From the NCBI GenBank assembly GCA_023974075.1, contig CM043800.1, positions 24,370,218-24,434,217 on the forward strand: DNA of 64,000 nucleotides. Reading direction: 5' to 3'. The notes beneath the pieces are model-generated. The model had not been told where the DNA came from, did not search any database, and worked only from the letters and a program-made list of their open reading frames with translations. Shown piece after piece: positions 61,949-64,000 of this stretch (its first letter is position 1; each line of letters opens with the position of its first letter). A program made the translations under genes and the position numbers. The DNA is from Chaenocephalus aceratus (lineage: Eukaryota > Chordata > Actinopteri > Perciformes > Channichthyidae).

Positions 61949-64000
61949 CAGGGGTGGACTGGCCATCTGGCATACCGGGCATTTTCCCGGTGGGCCGACG
62001 TGCCTTTTGGGCCGACACGTCATTTTTTTTTTTTTTCTGAAGTCCCGGCCCATAAGACGGGTAGATTGGCCCTCTGTTTAAATGTTTTTAGTAATTGACA
62101 CTGGGCCGGCTCAATCAAATCTTTAATCACCTCCCCCTTTGGGCTGCTCGGTGTGCATCATTAAAGCACGCCCCCAGGATGTGAGCCGGCCGTTGAAGCC
62201 AAACTGCCTTTTTTTTCGAGAAAAAAAAAAGTTCGAGTTAGAAATGGCGAAGGCGAAGGCCAAGCGAAAAGGGAGAGCAGAACAATTGCGGGCAAGAAAA
62301 AAGCAGGCCCTTCGCGCTGATGCTGCCGCTTGTGTCAAAATAACCGACATGTTTAGTACAGGTGCAGGTCCATCTTCTTCTAACCCGTGGCCGATATTGG
62401 TGGTGAGGAAGATGATGAGAGGGAGAGAGATCAGCGCGAGTGGGGAGAGCGAGGAGAACTGGCGGTAAGCAGAAGCTAAGAAAATTAGGAAAAGATTATT
62501 ATTAAGGTTATGATACTCTGTAGTTCTGGAACCCATTAATATCCCTTTGATGAAGCACTAATAAGACAAATATTATAAGAGAAACATTCGTTAGCCTACA
62601 AGCTAGTAAGCTGGCTTTTTTAGGTTTTCCCTGGCAAGTTAAAATATAGCTTAATGGGACTCTGATACGTTGTCTCATTGAAAGTTAACCAACATTCATG
62701 AACAATTACTGTCAGCTGGCAGCTTGTTTTGTTTAGTGTATTTACTTATTTGGTTATAAGGGCAACAGTGGTCTTTTGGGACCTGAAGAAAATGTTTATA
62801 GTCAGCTTGTTGTGGTAGTTTTGATTGACAATATATAGAATGAATAATATAGAAATAGATTAAAAAATGGAGGCACACATGTAGTTTTGACCATTAACTG
62901 TGTGGTATTGTTATGTCAATGCCTATTTGTATGGACCTCTATCAGGGAATCCATTCATTCTGTATCATTGTGTTGAGCCAGGTAGCATCCCCAGAGGAGG
63001 AGAGTGAGGAGAGCAAAGAGCAGGAGGACATAGATTACTTTGCCCGCCACGAGCCATCTATGTTACAGATGTTTTTAGAACAGCACCCACAACAACATAC
63101 CAGAAATCCAGTTGTGCAGACGGTATTCACCTGTAAAGATGGCACCAGCAGAAAGTGGCGTCATATTGCAAGGGACGTCATATGTTGTTTTGTTTTGTAT
63201 GTCTGGCATTTGGGAAGAGGACTGACACTGGCACATTTATAACTGGAATGTCAGATTGGACGCCCGCACACCAGCGTACAGAGGAGCACGAAAAGAGCAT
63301 TACACATTCAACCTGTGCTGAAGCTTTTTTCTTACGGTGCTCTAAAGCAGACATCGAAAGCATGTTTGCTGGCAGTCAGATGTCTGCTCATAGGGAACAA
63401 GTCCGAAAGAGACGTCAGGTTTTGGAGCGTGTGGTGGAAGTGCAAGCAGGTAGAGAATGAGGGAGCATATATGCTAGCTGACAACACCGTGGACCACGGT
63501 AACATTTTGGAGCTCATCCTTTTATTAGGAAAGTATGATGTCTGCTTAAAAGAGCATCTGGATGATTGCGTAGAGAAGAGCAAGAAATTGCACCAATCCA
63601 GTGGAACAAAAGGTAGAGGGTCTCTCATCACCCTACTCTCCAAAACTACTGTTAACTCCATAATAGAAACTGTTGGTAGTCTAATCAAAGAAAGTATCTC
63701 CAGTGATGTCCAGAAGGCCGGAATGTCTTCTGTTCAGCTGGACACAACACAAGACATAACTTCTCAGGATCAGTGTTCAGTAATCTTAAAATATGTCAAT
63801 GAGACTGTGCAAGAGAGGCTTGTGGCTTTAGTGAAGTGCCATGCATCCACCGGACAATACTTCATGCATCTGAAACTGGACAAGGGCATGTGTGTATAGG
63901 TAATGCAACAGATGGAGCATCCAATATGCAAGGCCGGTACAAAGGATTTTCTGCACTGATGACCTCCCAGTCACCCACTCATGTCCATGTGTGGTGCTAT
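61949..64000 (+). mobile_element. hAT transposon (ZMYM1/TTF-type), 5' part
   Basis: Starts CAGGGGTGGACTGGCCATCT, a typical hAT terminus, immediately after CCTGTTTC (61941-61948), which should recur after the right end if that lies beyond the window. It carries a transposase gene running off the window edge. It inserted into the LTR sequence at the end of duplication unit B. Confidence 0.85.
62244..64000 (+). pseudogene. hAT transposase, ZMYM1-like with TTF-type finger, decayed and partial
   Basis: Exon 1 is 62244-62464 (ATG; MAKAKAKRKGRAEQLRARKK, KITDMF), with donor GTAAGC. A phase-compatible acceptor TTGAG at 62977 opens exon 2 (RQVASPEEESEESKEQED). Exon 2 then shows the TTF-type zinc-finger block (SYCKGRH, FVCLAFGKRTD, HQRTEEHEKS), and QMSAHREQVRKRRQVLERVV, DHGNILELILLLGKYD, LLSKTTVN, QLDTTQDITSQDQCS, and IGNATDGASNMQG at the window end. 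Frameshifts near 63150, 63455 and 63890, with apparent small deletions, break it. The C-terminal dimerisation domain lies beyond 64000. Confidence 0.85.

Overview
The window is vertebrate nuclear DNA from a teleost fish, probably a percomorph. The evidence is intron-rich genes with GT-AG splice sites, very long CA microsatellites, a steap4 metalloreductase gene, secreted pentraxin genes in tandem, and teleost-type transposons (hAT MITEs, an L2-like LINE, Ty3/gypsy elements, an intron-bearing Tc1-like element). Only two host loci can be supported. The rest is intergenic or intronic DNA shaped by mobile elements. Layout: 1-12958 has no recognisable gene. It holds microsatellites, two hAT MITEs with intact 8-bp target duplications (3462-4381 and 10993-11449), and a diverged pair of related non-coding blocks (7909-8860 and 11695-12090). 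12959-25377 is a nested transposon block: a minus-strand L2-like LINE with an esterase-type ORF1, a 1.09-kb hAT MITE inside its ORF2, an element with ~0.4-kb inverted arms, and a decayed gypsy element whose first LTR is fused to one of those arms. 26296-28935 is a complete Tc1/IS630-type DD35E transposon with a three-exon transposase broken by two frameshifts. 28936-35470 is non-coding. 35471-46234 (+) is steap4 in ten coding exons (528 codons in my model), with two small DNA transposons in its introns. 46994-55554 is a hAT MITE blown up from about 1.14 to 8.56 kb by a young LTR element with no gag-pol (47922-54853) and a solo gypsy LTR (55010-55491); all three target duplications are intact. 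55979-61948 is a tandem duplication of a minus-strand pentraxin gene: the copy at 60102-61658 is intact (223 codons), and the copy at 56530-58155 has a Trp-to-stop change in its last exon. From 61949 to the window end lies the 5' part of a ZMYM1/TTF-type hAT transposon with a decayed transposase. How the parts relate: STEAP4 is a haem- and NADPH-dependent membrane metalloreductase linked to metal handling and inflammation, and short pentraxins are calcium-binding acute-phase lectins. Both belong to innate or inflammatory physiology, but I see no evidence that they form a functional unit. All coordinates, splice sites and target duplications were read by eye. Family names come from motif recognition, not database searches.
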